Assembly: GCA_015295885.1 (NCBI GenBank)
Contig: DVEE01000465.1
Span: 1-12,743 of the forward strand
DNA: 12,743 bases
DNA from: Leptolyngbyaceae cyanobacterium M65_K2018_010
GTDB taxonomy: Bacteria > Cyanobacteriota > Cyanobacteriia > Phormidesmidales > Phormidesmidaceae
Direction: 5' to 3'
This document shows positions 6,486-12,742 of the stretch, piece after piece (position 1 is the first letter of the stretch; the number at the start of each line of letters is the position of its first letter). Both the position numbers and the translations under genes were made by a program. The notes beneath the pieces were generated by a model. It worked only from the letters and a program-made list of their open reading frames with translations, was not told the origin of the DNA and did no database searches.

Positions 6486-8025
6486 CCAGATCACCCGGCT
6501 TCCAGGTCTGGTTAAACCATGGCTCCAATGGTCCATAAAGTCGCAGCAGAACGTTATAGCCCTTGTCAGGCATGGTTTGTACCCAGTTCTTTTCGTGGCC
6601 TGCCGGTGCTGCGGGGCCAAACCAAACGGTAGCCCCGCCGTCCGGGTTCCGTTGGATGTCTGGCAGGGTGCTGTCGATTCCGGCCAGCTTCTGATCCGTT
6701 GGCAGCAGTGAACGAGTTTGGTTGTCGTAGACCGTGAAGGACCAGAACTCCTTCACAGGAATAGGCCCGGGCAGGGTTACCTTGTAAGTACGGCCGCCAT
6801 CTAGGTAGTTTCCGGCTGAGTCGCGGAAAACGCCTGCGTAGGCAGAACCGGTACCTGGCTTAGCTTCGCTCATGGCGGGGGTGATGCCCGTGGCATAGTA
6901 AAAGAACATGGACCGGGCATCGAGGAGCCGCTCCGCTCCATCCAAGAACTGGTAGCTACCGCCCACAAAGGGGGTGAGCCATTGCCGGTCCGAGTAGAGC
7001 TTGGTGCGTGGATCCCGAGAGGCGAACAGATTCGAGCGGGCGGTAGCGTTGGCTACGGCTACCGAGTCAGTCAAAATCGCCCTTAGCCGGTCATCAGGGG
7101 CAAACGGCTGCCCTTTGCGGATGCCGATGGAGGCATAGAGACCGACTGTATCCGGATCGACCCAGTCAGCGGGTTCATTCTGCACCACCGCGTTCAACTC
7201 CTCGTAGAAGCTGAAATCGTTGGCGCTGATGGTGTTGAACTGGACACCTGAGATGTTGACAAACCCGGTTGCCGGGGGATTGGCAGCCTGAGCTAGGGGA
7301 AACATCGCCGCCTTTGCCTTGACCCCTGCGACCGCGGCCTCGATGTCTCCCTTTTCTACGAAGGCTCGGTAGAACACGATCAGCCGGTTGGTTTGTGGCT
7401 TGGCAAGGTAATAGCCCTGCTCGGGTAGGGTTCCCTGGTAACCAGGGGGAACGAATAAATAATCCCCGCCCTGCCCTTTGTCTGGGCCGGTGAGCCCAAC
7501 ATCAGTGACCCAGCGAAAATCGGCGTCATCGATGGGACCTAGAACCCGCGGGGGCACACGCAACACCACTGGCCCGTCCTTCAGGTCGATGCAGCCCAGG
7601 GTATAAACGGTGGTGGTATTAGGTGTTAGAAATAGAGAGCGGGCATCCAGGAGATTTTCTGCGATACCGATGCCCTGGTTAGTCTTGATGCCCACACCCT
7701 CTAAGCCTCGACAAACGGCATAGACTGAGGTGGCTGACATGCCCCTGAGAAATACGTCAACTCCGCGCCCAAAGTCCAACTGGTCGTAGACCAATTTCAC
7801 CGTTTCAGGATCCGGAGCACCATCCTTAAAGCGCAGTGTGCCGATCCGGGTCTCAGTGGTGTCGGGCGTTGTGATTTTAGCTGGCACGTCAGGGGAATAC
7901 CTGGGTGGAGCGCTCACTGCGATTGAGGGCGCCTTTAGGCCACCACTAATAGCCAGTGCGATCGCTATCATCGTAGCCAAGGTGGCTACGATCGCATTTA
8001 AAGAGATTCGTCGAAACAGGCCCAT
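6472..8025 (-). CDS. DUF1254/DUF1214 domain exported protein (517 aa)
   Basis: Belongs to the widespread DUF1254 (N-terminal)-DUF1214 (C-terminal) family of exported proteins without an established biochemical role. An N-terminal Arg pair and hydrophobic stretch (MGLFRRISLNAIVATLATMI, then AIALAISGG) give a signal peptide or anchor. Residues about 60-200 carry the DUF1254 pattern: YDQLDFGRGVDVFLRG, LLDARSLFLTPNTTTVYT, DGPVVLRVPPRVLGPIDDAD and GGDYLFVPPGY. Residues about 380-505 carry DUF1214: FFYYATGITPAM, YAGVFRDSAGNYLDGGRTYK, PVKEFWSFTVYDNQTRSLL, NPDGGATVWFGP, and NWVQTMPDKGYNVLLRLYGP near the end. Length is normal and the frame unbroken. It stands between a 197-bp upstream gap and a weak terminator, so it may be transcribed alone with partial readthrough into DUF2092. 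A HIP1 site (7958-7965) falls in its signal-peptide region. Confidence 0.9.
   Translation of the reverse strand: MGLFRRISLNAIVATLATMIAIALAISGGLKAPSIAVSAPPRYSPDVPAKITTPDTTETRIGTLRFKDGAPDPETVKLVYDQLDFGRGVDVFLRGMSATSVYAVCRGLEGVGIKTNQGIGIAENLLDARSLFLTPNTTTVYTLGCIDLKDGPVVLRVPPRVLGPIDDADFRWVTDVGLTGPDKGQGGDYLFVPPGYQGTLPEQGYYLAKPQTNRLIVFYRAFVEKGDIEAAVAGVKAKAAMFPLAQAANPPATGFVNISGVQFNTISANDFSFYEELNAVVQNEPADWVDPDTVGLYASIGIRKGQPFAPDDRLRAILTDSVAVANATARSNLFASRDPRTKLYSDRQWLTPFVGGSYQFLDGAERLLDARSMFFYYATGITPAMSEAKPGTGSAYAGVFRDSAGNYLDGGRTYKVTLPGPIPVKEFWSFTVYDNQTRSLLPTDQKLAGIDSTLPDIQRNPDGGATVWFGPAAPAGHEKNWVQTMPDKGYNVLLRLYGPLEPWFNQTWKPGDLELQQ
7958..7965. repeat. HIP1 octamer GCGATCGC
   Basis: Exact GCGATCGC, the highly iterated palindrome of many cyanobacterial genomes, here inside the DUF1254 gene. 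It supports a cyanobacterial origin and has no assigned local role. Confidence 0.8.
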
Positions 8026-8073
8026 GTTTTACTCTACTCGTCAGAGAGAAAAATTAATGATTTATTGATCTGT

Positions 8074-8103
8074 TGAGTGTTCTAAAGAATAGAACCCAAC
8101 TCA
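8074..8103. promoter_or_regulatory. Bulged hairpin upstream of the DUF1254 gene
   Basis: TGAGTGTTCT (8074-8083) pairs with AGAAC (8091-8095) and ACTCA (8099-8103), leaving a 7-nt loop and a 3-nt bulge CCA. It lies about 50-80 bp upstream of the ATG at 8025 in the 197-bp gap 8026-8222, the only stretch that could hold this gene's own promoter. No U-tract follows on either strand, so it is not a simple terminator. It could be an operator or leader structure (inference). Nothing else was recognised in this gap. Confidence 0.25.
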
Positions 8104-8222
8104 GTGGTCTCAGATTTCTAGTGCGAGAGGGTAAGAGCCTGTTTACAAAGTCCTCTGAGGGTTTCTAATTCGTTGTAGTCGAGATCCGGCTGGTCAAGTC
8201 TTAAGTGACTTCATAATAACCT

Positions 8223-9497
8223 CTAAAAGCGGAAAATAAAGCTCAGGTAGGGGCCAGTGGCGGTGGCGTTCACTCTGGTAGCCCCATTATTGCGCTGAAA
8301 ATCAAAGTAGTTGACCTCCCAACCCGCTTCCAAGGAGGTATTGCCTGAAAACATCCATTCCACAGCCAGCAGACCGGCTACGGAAAAAGTAAATAAATTA
8401 TTGATCAGGCCAAAACCAGACGCATTGGCATCAAGTTTGACGGCCAAATAGTCGGAGGTATTCCACCGCAGGCGGCCTCGAATCACGGGTTCTCCAAAAA
8501 AGTAACTCCCCGATCGACTCAATTCTCGGCGACCCAGGTTACTGGTGAGGGAAACCGAGGGGGCAAGATAATAAAATCGCAATCCTCCCATCAGGTCAAA
8601 GGTTAGCGGCGGTAAGTCAAATTCCGTGAACCCCCGGCCGTAGCCCCCCTCCGGCGGATCGGTAAAGCGGTAGGCGTACATGAGGTCCGCTTTCAAAACA
8701 TCCGCTGAGGCACTGGCGGTCAAGGAGGAAGGCAAGATACCTTCCAATTCGGAAGGAATATTAAAATTTCGAGTGACACTCTGTCCGACTGCGAAATAAT
8801 TGATATTGATGTTGAAGCCCTGGTTGGCATACCAACCCTCAAACCTACCCAGCAGGGCCAGGTCAAGACTACTGAGAATGTCGCCCAGGCTAGGATTGAC
8901 ATCAACCCCAACGTTATTCACCCGGATATTAGCGTTGGTATATACCGGTACCACGACATAGGGCTGGAACAGGAAGTGCCAGACGGTTTCTTCATCACCA
9001 GTGCTGCTGGTATTTTGAGCCACACCCTCAGCGGAGGAACTACCCTGGGTTTGCGCTAGCCACCAGGTCTGGTCTGCCCCTGCAGCCGAAGCAGTCCAAC
9101 CCTGCAGGCCCGCAAGCGGCTCCAGGGGCTCGCTAGGGAGATGCTCAACGGCTAGAACCGCTGGAGAATTCGGAGCACCGTCAGATCCTAGGGTTGGGGC
9201 TTCCCTGGCTGGGGTTAAACCGGCAGAGGGGTTGTCCTGAAAGATAAACTGCACCGAATTACTGGTTAGATCTAGGGAGTTGCTGAGCCATTTTTGATCC
9301 GATCCAGACCCCGGGGCCTCAGCCCCCAGGTTAAGCTCAACACTATGGACGGGCAGGGAAGAAGAGATTTGAGTCGTCATCTCAGTGGCAGCCTCGGATC
9401 CCGGAAGCCAGGATTCATTCGACCAGGCTGGGGTCGGGACTAACCATAGACTGAGACAAAACCCACCAACGCTAGCGATGCGGCGCACAGTGCTCAT
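8223..9497 (-). CDS. Outer-membrane beta-barrel protein with long low-complexity N-terminal region (424 aa)
   Basis: Likely an outer-membrane porin-like or OmpA/OmpW-size barrel, substrate unknown. It begins MSTVRRIASVGGFCLSLWLV and has a cleavage-like site at PAWSNE. Residues about 25-175 are Ser/Ala/Gly/Glu-rich with no clear fold, followed by LAQTQGSSS. From about residue 178 come alternating hydrophobic/polar strands typical of a barrel: WHFLFQPYVVVPVY, LGRFEGWYANQGFNININYF, KADLMYAYRF, FDLMGGLRFYYLAPSVSLTS, VIRGRLRWNTSDYLAVKLDA, FTFSVAGLLAVEWMF, TSLEAGWEVNYFDFQ and the C-terminal GPYLSFIFRF. Ending in Phe with alternate aromatic residues is the classic BAM-recognition C-terminus. Strand count suggests 8-12. 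The ATG at 9497 has AAGGAA about 12 nt upstream. It has its own gaps on both sides and no obvious operon partner. Confidence 0.82.
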   Translation of the reverse strand: MSTVRRIASVGGFCLSLWLVPTPAWSNESWLPGSEAATEMTTQISSSLPVHSVELNLGAEAPGSGSDQKWLSNSLDLTSNSVQFIFQDNPSAGLTPAREAPTLGSDGAPNSPAVLAVEHLPSEPLEPLAGLQGWTASAAGADQTWWLAQTQGSSSAEGVAQNTSSTGDEETVWHFLFQPYVVVPVYTNANIRVNNVGVDVNPSLGDILSSLDLALLGRFEGWYANQGFNININYFAVGQSVTRNFNIPSELEGILPSSLTASASADVLKADLMYAYRFTDPPEGGYGRGFTEFDLPPLTFDLMGGLRFYYLAPSVSLTSNLGRRELSRSGSYFFGEPVIRGRLRWNTSDYLAVKLDANASGFGLINNLFTFSVAGLLAVEWMFSGNTSLEAGWEVNYFDFQRNNGATRVNATATGPYLSFIFRF

Positions 9498-9595
9498 AGG
9501 TTACCGGTTTCCTTGGGTAGCTGAGAACTTAAAAACTGACCGAACCATTCATTTTGTAAGGGATTGAGAGTCTTGGTTGGGAGTCGTTTAGAGCC

Positions 9596-9621
9596 CCAGG
9601 GCAAACCGCGGTTTGCCCTGG
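9596..9621. repeat. Perfect 26-nt palindrome between the LTXXQ and beta-barrel genes
   Basis: CCAGGGCAAACCG is followed immediately by its exact reverse complement CGGTTTGCCCTGG, a 13-bp arm with no spacer (a real hairpin would need to open the central CCGCGG as loop). It lies 26 bp past the stop of the LTXXQ gene (9648) and about 100 bp before the barrel gene. Neither strand has a following T-run, so it is either a U-less terminator or RNA stabiliser, a protein-binding dyad, or one copy of a dispersed palindromic repeat. Similar GGGCAAAC-type palindromes are, from memory, frequent in cyanobacterial intergenic DNA. Confidence 0.85.
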
Positions 9622-9647
9622 ATAGCTTGCCAGAGTTGGGCTAACGC

Positions 9648-10328
9648 CTATTTCAGCAACTCAGCATCGATAATTTTACCACTGCGGTTCATCTCCAGGT
9701 TGAGTTTTTGGTCTCCCCGGTTGAGCCCCACTTCGCCGGGGGTGCTAAACACAACCACCCAACCATCGGCCTGCAAAGCGGCGATGGTGCTGCTAGAATC
9801 TTGACCGACTAGATTCATGGGAAAGACGGCTACGGGTTGCGCCTCAGGAAGGCCCAGATAGGCCCGGAACGCTTCATTAATCACCTGCCGCTGAGGGATG
9901 GTTAAGACCGAACGAATTGCCAGCAGGCGTTGCAGGTATAGGGTGCTCAACGCCTGGTCAGCCGCTAGGGCATTGTTGTAGGCATCCGTTAGGGCCAGGT
10001 CGGCGGTGGTGGGCACCAGCAGGTCATTCAGCACTTCCAGGCTTTGCAGGTAATCAACCCTAGCCGATACAATTTGGGGCTCGTAGTTGTTAAAGATGGC
10101 AGTAATCTGAGCGACCTGGTCGTCCGTTAGGTCAACAACAAAAACCTGGATATCTTCGACCGACTCGGGTTGCGTTCCGGGATTGGTTGACAACTGGGCT
10201 ATGAGTTGTTGAGCCCGGCCCTGGTTCAGGACTTCTGGCCCATGGGAGTGGGCTTGGGCCGCTATGGGTAGGGCTGCGCAACAAACGGAAGCCAGCAAAC
10301 CGGTTAAAACTTTTTTCATCAGAGACAC
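9648..10328 (-). CDS. Periplasmic LTXXQ (Spy/CpxP-like) protein (226 aa)
   Basis: Secreted helical protein with two LTxxQ motifs: DLTDDQVAQITAIF (about residues 67-80) and VLTIPQRQVINEAF (about residues 140-153). These are separated by a long helical stretch rich in Ala/Leu/Asp, as in Spy/CpxP periplasmic stress proteins that act as chaperones or sensors for misfolded or metal-stressed envelopes (family knowledge; role here inferred). The signal peptide is SLMKKVLTGLLASVCCAA with a site at AQAHSHG; the mature end begins with His-Ser-His, a possible metal ligand. A C-terminal extension after PVAVFPMNLVGQ (DGWVVVFSTPGEVGLNR) is not part of Spy. Start: GTG at 10328-10326 has AAGGAG (10340-10335) exactly 6 nt upstream, better than ATG 10319 or the GTG at 10346. 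Neighbours are separated by long gaps, so it is probably monocistronic. Confidence 0.78.
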   Translation of the reverse strand: MSLMKKVLTGLLASVCCAALPIAAQAHSHGPEVLNQGRAQQLIAQLSTNPGTQPESVEDIQVFVVDLTDDQVAQITAIFNNYEPQIVSARVDYLQSLEVLNDLLVPTTADLALTDAYNNALAADQALSTLYLQRLLAIRSVLTIPQRQVINEAFRAYLGLPEAQPVAVFPMNLVGQDSSSTIAALQADGWVVVFSTPGEVGLNRGDQKLNLEMNRSGKIIDAELLK

Positions 10329-10753
10329 CGTTAACTCCTTACACACTTTTTAACTGGGCAATGGGTACCCCCTAAGCTTGGGAGGTTGTTTGAATAGGGT
10401 TACTCTAGGTGCAATGGGTGACCCGCAGGCCGTATAACCCATGACCTATAGAGTCGCCATCGCCCATCTCACAGGTATAAGGTCAGACAGGCTTTGGCTT
10501 TTCAAACAACGGCTAAGGTGGGTAGTCTTGATAGACGACCTGAAAGACTAAAAAGATCCGTTCTTAGGGTAAACATCACCGATAATACCGGGAACACCCT
10601 GGATTTGGATACTAGGGGCAGGTTCATTGAGAAAACCGGGTGCTTGTGTGCCGGGGAGATTAACTCAAGTAATGAATCAGATGCTCTGGCTGACGGGGAT
10701 GCGCTGTTGGCGTAAGGAAACCCATGGGTCAGCCTGTAGGGAGGCAGCCTGGC
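10329..10753. other. 425-bp intergenic region with repeated ATGGGT motifs
   Basis: No gene is supported here. ATGGGT occurs at 10361-10366 and 10414-10419 (both within GCAATGGGT), inverted as ACCCAT at 10437-10442, and as the palindrome ACCCATGGGT at 10720-10729. The first three lie 30-115 bp upstream of the LTXXQ start, where that gene's promoter must be. A TTG-initiated plus-strand frame (10494-10715) and the minus-strand frame beyond the TAG at 10756 (open to a TGA near 10494) are both open. Neither matches a family I know nor has a ribosome-binding site, so I do not call them genes. Confidence 0.5.
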
Positions 10754-11296
10754 CTAGTACACAACGGCTCGGGCGTAGCTGCGTCGGGCTACCCCAGCGT
10801 AGGAAACCGGGGTTAGGGGGCAGCCAATGATGTCAATGAAGACGGAGACGTTTTTGCCGGTAGCGGGCATGGTGCCATCCAGAACGGAAATGGTGTAGGT
10901 CAAGTCGCCATCCTTGAGGACCGGATCCTTTAGAACTACTACGACTTGCTTTAGGGTGTTGCCTTCTAAAATCGACACATCGGCATTGGGAGGATCGGCC
11001 AGGAAGCTGTCGGTGCCTGTACTCCAGAAGGGAATAAACGATTCGGTGGTCATGTTACCGGCGATGCGGTTGGGGCGATCGCTAAAGAACAGAGTCACCG
11101 GGCTGACCCCCACCAGGGTGAGGGTGCTCTGGACTGGATCGTAGGTCAAACTGTTCGAGGTCTGCACAAATAGAAAATCGGCCTTGTCTTCTGTCCCGGT
11201 TTGAGACAACGGAATAGTCTGCCCTAGGGCTTTAGACAGGGGCAACATGGCCGCGGTTAGGGCAGAAACAGAAATAAAGGTACGTCGCTTTGTCAT
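10754..11296 (-). CDS. Exported protein of unknown function with C-terminal SYAGVARR tail (180 aa)
   Basis: Signal sequence MTKRRTFISVSALTAAM has a twin-Arg-like start (KRRTF) and a site near ALGQT, so Tat or Sec export. The body carries a pattern I recall from uncharacterised bacterial proteins, mostly proteobacterial: DFLFVQTSNSLTYD, LTLVGVSPVTLFFSDRPNRI, AGNMTTESFIPFWSTGTDSF, LADPPNADVSIL, QVVVVLKDPVLKDGDLTYTI and SVFIDIIG. No enzymatic motif is visible; a beta-sandwich is plausible (inference). Residues 156-172 are IIGCPLTPVSYAGVARR and the protein ends eight residues later (SYARAVVY). The same block occurs inside the 104-aa protein at 5286-5600, there followed by a Cys-containing module that is absent here. 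The TAG stop looks genuine: I found no match to that missing module in the frame beyond it. A HIP1 site lies within the gene at 11075-11082. No Shine-Dalgarno precedes ATG 11296. Confidence 0.83.
   Translation of the reverse strand: MTKRRTFISVSALTAAMLPLSKALGQTIPLSQTGTEDKADFLFVQTSNSLTYDPVQSTLTLVGVSPVTLFFSDRPNRIAGNMTTESFIPFWSTGTDSFLADPPNADVSILEGNTLKQVVVVLKDPVLKDGDLTYTISVLDGTMPATGKNVSVFIDIIGCPLTPVSYAGVARRSYARAVVY
11075..11082. repeat. HIP1 octamer GCGATCGC
   Basis: Second exact cyanobacterial HIP1 site in the window, inside the 180-aa exported-protein gene. By chance about one such octamer per 65 kb is expected, so two in 12.7 kb is mild enrichment. Confidence 0.8.
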
Positions 11297-11403
11297 GGTG
11301 GTTGGGGGTCAAACAGTCCTTGGGGTGAGAAAAGGTAGGCCAGGGCCAAAAACAGCCTTAGGGTGATCAGATCTATGATTTCTGGTTGCCCAGCCCGTTG
11401 GCT

Positions 11404-11443
11404 TGTCATTTGCTGTCAGTATTGTCAATTTTTCGCAATGTCA
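11404..11443. promoter_or_regulatory. Four TGTCA boxes upstream of the 180-aa exported-protein gene
   Basis: TGTCA begins at 11404, 11414, 11423 and 11439 on the plus strand (TGACA on the coding strand), spaced 10, 9 and 16 bp, about 108-147 bp before ATG 11296. One copy is part of TTGACA, a possible -35 box for the minus strand, but no convincing -10 follows. Spacing near one helical turn hints at a regulator site (inference). The rest of the 184-bp gap 11297-11480 shows only a 6-bp GACCTG/CAGGTC pair near the upstream gene's stop. Confidence 0.35.
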
Positions 11444-11480
11444 GACCTGGCCTCTGGGTTTACAGGTCCAAGCTTCACCC

Positions 11481-12347
11481 CTAGGAGGGCTCTGCAACCC
11501 GCGTTAGATTCCTTTGATTCAAGCGGGTGTAGATGGCCCCAGCGATGGCCGAAATGACTGCGTAGGCCGCGATCGTCGTCAAAATCTCGTGTTTAACATT
11601 GGGGAAATTCAGGGTCATGAGCACCAAGGCCAGGCCGGCGTTGCGGGTTGCATTGGCTACGGCGATGGTTTGGCTGGTCATGGGGTTAGGGCCTGCCAAC
11701 AGGTGCCCCGCCAGCAAGGCGACGGCAGCCATGATGATCACCGCTAGTACCTGAATGACCCCGGCCTTAAGCACGAGGGGTAGGCCAATGGCCAGCACCA
11801 GCACCAGCACCGCTATCAGCATGGCCGTGCTGATGCGGAACACGGAGTCGCCATAGTCTTGGGTGAGTTCTGGCAGCCAGTGGCTAATAGCCGCTCCTAC
11901 CACCAGCGGAATCACCTGGGCCAACATCACTTGCTTAAACACCGTTGCTACCGGGGCAGAGGCCAGGTTGGGAAATAGGGCCACAATGATAACGACCCAC
12001 AGGGGTACGAGCACAATCGACAACAATGCCATGGTGGCCTGAAACGACCCAGCCAGGTTTTTATCCCCAGGACCCTTCAGCATTTTGCGGTAGGTAACCG
12101 GGGCTCCGGGCATAATCGCCATGGCGCCAATGCCCGCCCGTACCTCCAGGGAAAGGGGCAGCAGGTGAGTCACCACCAGGGCCGCCAGGGGCACTACCAA
12201 AAATGCGGCCAGGAAGCTACGCACCAGGAGTCCTGGTCGTCGCCACAACAAGGTAATGCCCTCAAACCCCAGGCTCATTCCCATGGAAAGCATCACGGAA
12301 AACAGGGTGAGCTGGGCAAAGCCAGTCAATAATTCTTTAATTTCCAT
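11481..12347 (-). CDS. Bile acid:sodium symporter (BASS/SBF) family transporter (288 aa)
   Basis: Secondary transporter of the BASS superfamily. Members couple Na+ to organic anions; cyanobacterial and plastid relatives move bicarbonate, pyruvate and other carboxylates, but the substrate here cannot be read from sequence. About nine or ten hydrophobic helices are visible, from LTLFSVMLSMGMSLGFEGI to TTIAAYAVISAIAGAIYT. Family signposts are the early helix ending SMGMSLGF, the motif MAIMPGAPVTYRKM at the first crossover, and VANATRNAGLALVLM (TRNxGLAL) at the second. Length is at the short end of the normal range. Start: ATG 12347 has GGGAG 9 nt upstream; a TTG at 12356 would sit directly against that site and is unlikely. 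Upstream lies a 396-bp regulatory gap with an 11-bp inverted repeat, and downstream a 184-bp gap, so it is probably transcribed alone. Confidence 0.87.
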   Translation of the reverse strand: MEIKELLTGFAQLTLFSVMLSMGMSLGFEGITLLWRRPGLLVRSFLAAFLVVPLAALVVTHLLPLSLEVRAGIGAMAIMPGAPVTYRKMLKGPGDKNLAGSFQATMALLSIVLVPLWVVIIVALFPNLASAPVATVFKQVMLAQVIPLVVGAAISHWLPELTQDYGDSVFRISTAMLIAVLVLVLAIGLPLVLKAGVIQVLAVIIMAAVALLAGHLLAGPNPMTSQTIAVANATRNAGLALVLMTLNFPNVKHEILTTIAAYAVISAIAGAIYTRLNQRNLTRVAEPS

Positions 12348-12417
12348 CGTGGTCAACTCCCAGTGCTAGATAACCCATGCAAGAAAACAGCCTTAATATC
12401 CTCAATATCAATATGCT

Positions 12418-12462
12418 CCCTAAGCAGCCTGGAAAAGAGCCCTAGCAAGACGCTGCTTAGGG
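12418..12462. promoter_or_regulatory. 11-bp inverted repeat upstream of the BASS gene
   Basis: CCCTAAGCAGC (12418-12428) and its exact reverse complement GCTGCTTAGGG (12452-12462) flank a 23-nt spacer, about 70-115 bp before ATG 12347. No T-run adjoins either end. Arm centres are about 34 bp (three helical turns) apart, compatible with a looped or tetrameric regulator site, or with an RNA hairpin in a long leader (inference). Confidence 0.45.
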
Positions 12463-12736
12463 GTTGTTGCCTCAGTTAAAACTAATGCAGCCATTCTCTA
12501 GCAGCCGGTTAGTCAGGCGTTCGGCTATTCACCTTTCTTAAGCTTCTCAGAGCAAAAAATCCCTCGAAAACACCGATTACCCAGGCATAGCATCTGTGGA
12601 TATTCAGGCGCTTATCATTTCGCGTCAGAAGCCATAAAAGGCTGTTACAATCAGCGAAGGATTAGCCTCAAGGCTAAGGTTATTCAACCAAGTTATTTTT
12701 TAGGGCACCTCGATTAATTGCCCTTTGGCAGCCTTC

Positions 12737-12742
12737 AGGAGG
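12737..12742 (+). promoter_or_regulatory. Shine-Dalgarno of a probable plus-strand gene starting beyond the window
   Basis: AGGAGG, a full match to the anti-Shine-Dalgarno core, ends one base before the window edge. No plus-strand start lies inside the window after it. A divergent gene starting roughly 5-10 nt past 12743 is inferred. Confidence 0.4.

Noticed and set aside
8199..8213. AAGTC/GACTT pair after the beta-barrel gene as a terminator
   Set aside because: Only 5 bp, A/T-rich, without a T-run on the minus strand.
10720..10753. Possible terminator after the 180-aa protein (AGGCTG copies and ACCCATGGGT)
   Set aside because: The AGGCTG copies are direct, not inverted, and the short palindrome has no loop and no T-run, so there is no terminator geometry.
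10329..10753. Riboswitch or tRNA in the 425-bp gap
   Set aside because: No cloverleaf, no T-loop GGTTCRA and no recognisable riboswitch core could be assembled.
11423..11428. TTGACA on the minus strand as a full sigma-70 promoter for the 180-aa gene
   Set aside because: No acceptable -10 box at 16-18 bp; kept only as part of the TGTCA cluster.
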